Assembly: GCA_902806105.1 (NCBI GenBank)
Contig: CADCVI010000152.1
Span: 1 to 7,282, forward strand
From: an uncultured Rubrobacteraceae bacterium
GTDB lineage: Bacteria; Actinomycetota; Rubrobacteria; Rubrobacterales; Rubrobacteraceae
DNA: 7,282 nt
Direction: 5' to 3'
A program made the position numbers and the translations under genes. Positions 5,416 to 7,282 of this stretch are shown in pieces. Position 1 is the stretch's first letter. Each line of letters starts with the position of its first letter. Below the pieces are notes generated by a model that saw only the letters and a list, made by a program, of their open reading frames with translations, searched no databases and was not told the DNA's origin.

Positions 5416-6738
5416 TCAGGCTTCGTCGAAGAGGCCCTCGCCCACGTAACCGCCCTCTCGGGCGCCCGGGGGAAGGGCGAAGACGGCGCTTCCGGTGTGC
5501 GAGATGTACTCGTTCAGGGTGTCGTTCTCGGCCATGCGCCGCTGCATGGGGACAAACTGGCGTCTGGGGTCGCGCTGGAAACAAACGAAAAAGAGCCCGG
5601 CGTCGAGCTGTCCCCTCTCCCGGTCCATGCCGTCGGTATAGGAGTAGCTCCGGCGCAGGATGCTCTCCCCGCCCTCGGCCCCGAGCCGGACGTGGGAGTC
5701 GACGGGGATGAGCGGCTCGCCGTCCTCGCCCTCCATCTCCAGGTCCACCGCGTCGAACTCGTCCTGCCGGCCTATCGGGGCGCCGCTGAGCTTGTGCCTG
5801 CCGAAGGTCTTCTCCTGGTCGTCGAGCGAGGAGCGGTCCCAGACCTCTATGAGCATTCGTATCCTGCGGGAGACGAGGTAGGTGCCCCCCTCCATCCACG
5901 CGGGACCCTCGGAAGGTCCCACCCAGACGCTGCGGTCCATCGCCCGGACGTCCTCGGCCTTCAAGTTGTTCGTCCCGTCCTTGAAGCCGAAGAGGTTGCG
6001 GCCCGTCTCCTGCTTCCTGCTCGTGCTGGAGGTGCGGCCGAAACCGAGCTGGGACCAGCGTATCTCGACGACGCCCCGCCCGATACGGGCCAGGTTCCTG
6101 ATCGCATGAAAGGCGACCTGCGGGTCGTCGGCGCACGCCTGTGCGCATAGGTCGCCGCCCGAGAGCTCCGGGCGCAGGGCGTCGCCGGGCATCGGGGGGA
6201 TCTCCGCGAGGGCCTCCGGCCTCCGCGCTGCGAGGCCGAACCGATCCACGCCGTCAAGTTCGAAGAGCGTCGGGCCGAAGCCGAACGTGATCGTCAGGTT
6301 CGCCGCGTCGTGCCCGACGGCCTCGCCGGTATCTGCGGGAGGCAGGTAGGGGCTGTGCCCGGCGCCCCCGACGTCCCCGACCGGCTCGCCCGCGCACATC
6401 AGGGCCGCCGCCCCCGACCACTCGCGCAGGAGGTCGCGAAGCTCCCCCCGGTCCTCCGTGATGACGTCGAAGGCCGCGAAGTGCAGCCGGTTCTGCGACG
6501 GGGTGGCGATCCCGGCCTGGTGAGGCCCGTGGAAGGGGACCGTCACGGCGTCCGGGTTTATCTCCTCCGCGCTTCCGCCCGTCGCCGCGACGCCCATCCC
6601 GCCCGCGCCGAGCGCGAGACCAGTGCCCGCCGCCCCGGCGAGCCGGAAAGCCTCCCGTCGGCTCCATCGTCTGCCGCCCAGCCCTTCGGAGCTGCTTCCT
6701 TCGGTCCCCCCTTCGGGGCCTTTAGGGCGTCCCACCAT
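5416..6738 (-). CDS. efeB: EfeB-like Tat-exported DyP-type heme peroxidase
   Basis: A 440-residue dye-decolorizing (DyP) peroxidase of the EfeB group, exported folded with heme by the Tat pathway. The signal is SRREAF (26-31) followed by a hydrophobic stretch rich in A, G and L (32-53). The catalytic DyP motif GFKDG (251-255, D254), the heme-ligand histidine H349 in DSHVRL, and the distal arginine R362 in RRSYSY are all present. In EfeUOB systems this protein is thought to oxidise ferrous iron or act on heme as part of iron acquisition. Compared with E. coli EfeB as I recall it, the loop between the heme histidine and the RR pair is about five residues shorter. The ATG follows the efeO stop with no gap, and no strong ribosome site is seen, which suggests coupled translation. 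Length fits the family. Confidence 0.93.
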   Translation of the reverse strand: MVGRPKGPEGGTEGSSSEGLGGRRWSRREAFRLAGAAGTGLALGAGGMGVAATGGSAEEINPDAVTVPFHGPHQAGIATPSQNRLHFAAFDVITEDRGELRDLLREWSGAAALMCAGEPVGDVGGAGHSPYLPPADTGEAVGHDAANLTITFGFGPTLFELDGVDRFGLAARRPEALAEIPPMPGDALRPELSGGDLCAQACADDPQVAFHAIRNLARIGRGVVEIRWSQLGFGRTSSTSRKQETGRNLFGFKDGTNNLKAEDVRAMDRSVWVGPSEGPAWMEGGTYLVSRRIRMLIEVWDRSSLDDQEKTFGRHKLSGAPIGRQDEFDAVDLEMEGEDGEPLIPVDSHVRLGAEGGESILRRSYSYTDGMDRERGQLDAGLFFVCFQRDPRRQFVPMQRRMAENDTLNEYISHTGSAVFALPPGAREGGYVGEGLFDEA

Positions 6739-7282
6739 CTACGCCTGGAGGACCTGCCCGACGCGGGAGAGCGGCTCGGCCAGAGCGTCCACGCTCTGGC
6801 TCAACTCGCGCCTCTCTCCCTCGTCGAGCTCGGTGTAGGGGACCCACCCGTCGCCGTCGCGGTAGGGCTCCAGCGTGTCGTAGAGGGCCGCGAAGCGGTC
6901 GTTTATCTCGGTGACGAGCTCGGGGTCCTCCCCTTCGAGGGCCGGTTCCAGGGAGCGGAAGGCCGCCTCGGAGCCCTCGATGTTCGCGGCGATGGAGTAA
7001 AGGTCGGTGTGCGAGTAGCGCTCTTCCTCGCCCGTGATCTTGTCGGCCGAGACCTCGTTGAGGAGCTCGATGGATCCTACGACCGGGTCGGACGGCTCAA
7101 GCTGGAGGCCGTAGATCTTCGTCCGCAGCGCCTCGACGTCCGTGACGAGCTTGCGGGCGTACTCCTCCTGCCCCTCGGTCGTGTTCTCCTCCCAGAGCGC
7201 CTGCTCTATCCTGTGGAAGCCTCCCCACTCCTCCTCCGGCACGTCGCCCTCGCGGGCATCTATGTCCGGGTCGAGGTCGCCG
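6739..7282 (-). CDS. efeO: EfeO-like iron-uptake protein, C-terminal M75 domain (cut by window edge)
   Basis: Only the last 180 residues are visible; the reading frame is open to the right edge with no stop, so the gene begins outside the window. The part seen is an imelysin/M75-type helical domain with the HxxE metal motif as HRIE (residues 23-26 of the visible part, in GGFHRIEQALW) after the typical DLDPDIDAREGD lead-in. A GTG at 7242 could be mistaken for a start, but the homologous sequence continues upstream of it. EfeO is the extracellular or lipid-anchored component of EfeUOB that delivers iron to the EfeU permease. Whether an N-terminal cupredoxin domain or efeU is present cannot be seen. 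The TAG stop touches the efeB ATG directly, so the two genes form one operon with efeO first. Confidence 0.9.
   Translation of the reverse strand, partial: GDLDPDIDAREGDVPEEEWGGFHRIEQALWEENTTEGQEEYARKLVTDVEALRTKIYGLQLEPSDPVVGSIELLNEVSADKITGEEERYSHTDLYSIAANIEGSEAAFRSLEPALEGEDPELVTEINDRFAALYDTLEPYRDGDGWVPYTELDEGERRELSQSVDALAEPLSRVGQVLQA

Noticed and set aside
5291..6148. Upstream extension of the ppgK frame into efeB
   Set aside because: The extension is an out-of-frame shadow of efeB. The polyphosphate glucokinase fold begins at ATG 5290, which has its own ribosome site.

Overview
The window is about 7.3 kb of very GC-rich, gene-dense bacterial chromosome. GTG and TTG starts, a polyphosphate-type glucokinase of the kind typical of Actinomycetota, a Tat-exported DyP peroxidase beside an EfeO-like protein, and an M29 aminopeptidase all suggest a high-GC Gram-positive bacterium. 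The overall style resembles Rubrobacter and relatives. That placement is inference, because no rRNA or marker gene is present. There is no tRNA, insertion sequence, CRISPR array, phage gene or sign of recent transfer. The window looks like ordinary core and metabolic chromosome.

Left part (1-2600): a sugar-phosphate isomerase/epimerase-like TIM-barrel protein (+) converges with a CoA-pyrophosphatase-type Nudix hydrolase (-). The Nudix gene is divergent from an M29 metallo-aminopeptidase (+). The aminopeptidase leader can fold into two hairpins, and the second buries its Shine-Dalgarno sequence in an 11-bp stem.

Middle part (2601-4472): a strong perfect inverted repeat follows the aminopeptidase. 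A set of alternative helices lies in front of a 77-residue protein of unknown function. A promoter-like site and a structured leader with a possible 39-codon ORF precede a HAD phosphatase. The HAD gene abuts folE (GTP cyclohydrolase I). A perfect AGGAGG overlaps the HAD end and points to a CTG start for folE one base after the HAD stop. The FolE protein keeps its zinc ligands and most catalytic residues, but has glutamate where the family has a conserved active-site lysine.

Right part (4473-7282): all genes are on the minus strand. They are a polyphosphate glucokinase with its own promoter-like site, then efeB and the C-terminal part of efeO, which runs off the right edge. EfeO and EfeB belong to an exported iron-uptake system (EfeUOB type), and efeO ends exactly where efeB begins. 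No wholly new multi-gene system is evident. The most interesting points are the RNA structures before the aminopeptidase and HAD genes, the HAD-folE coupling, and the altered FolE active site.
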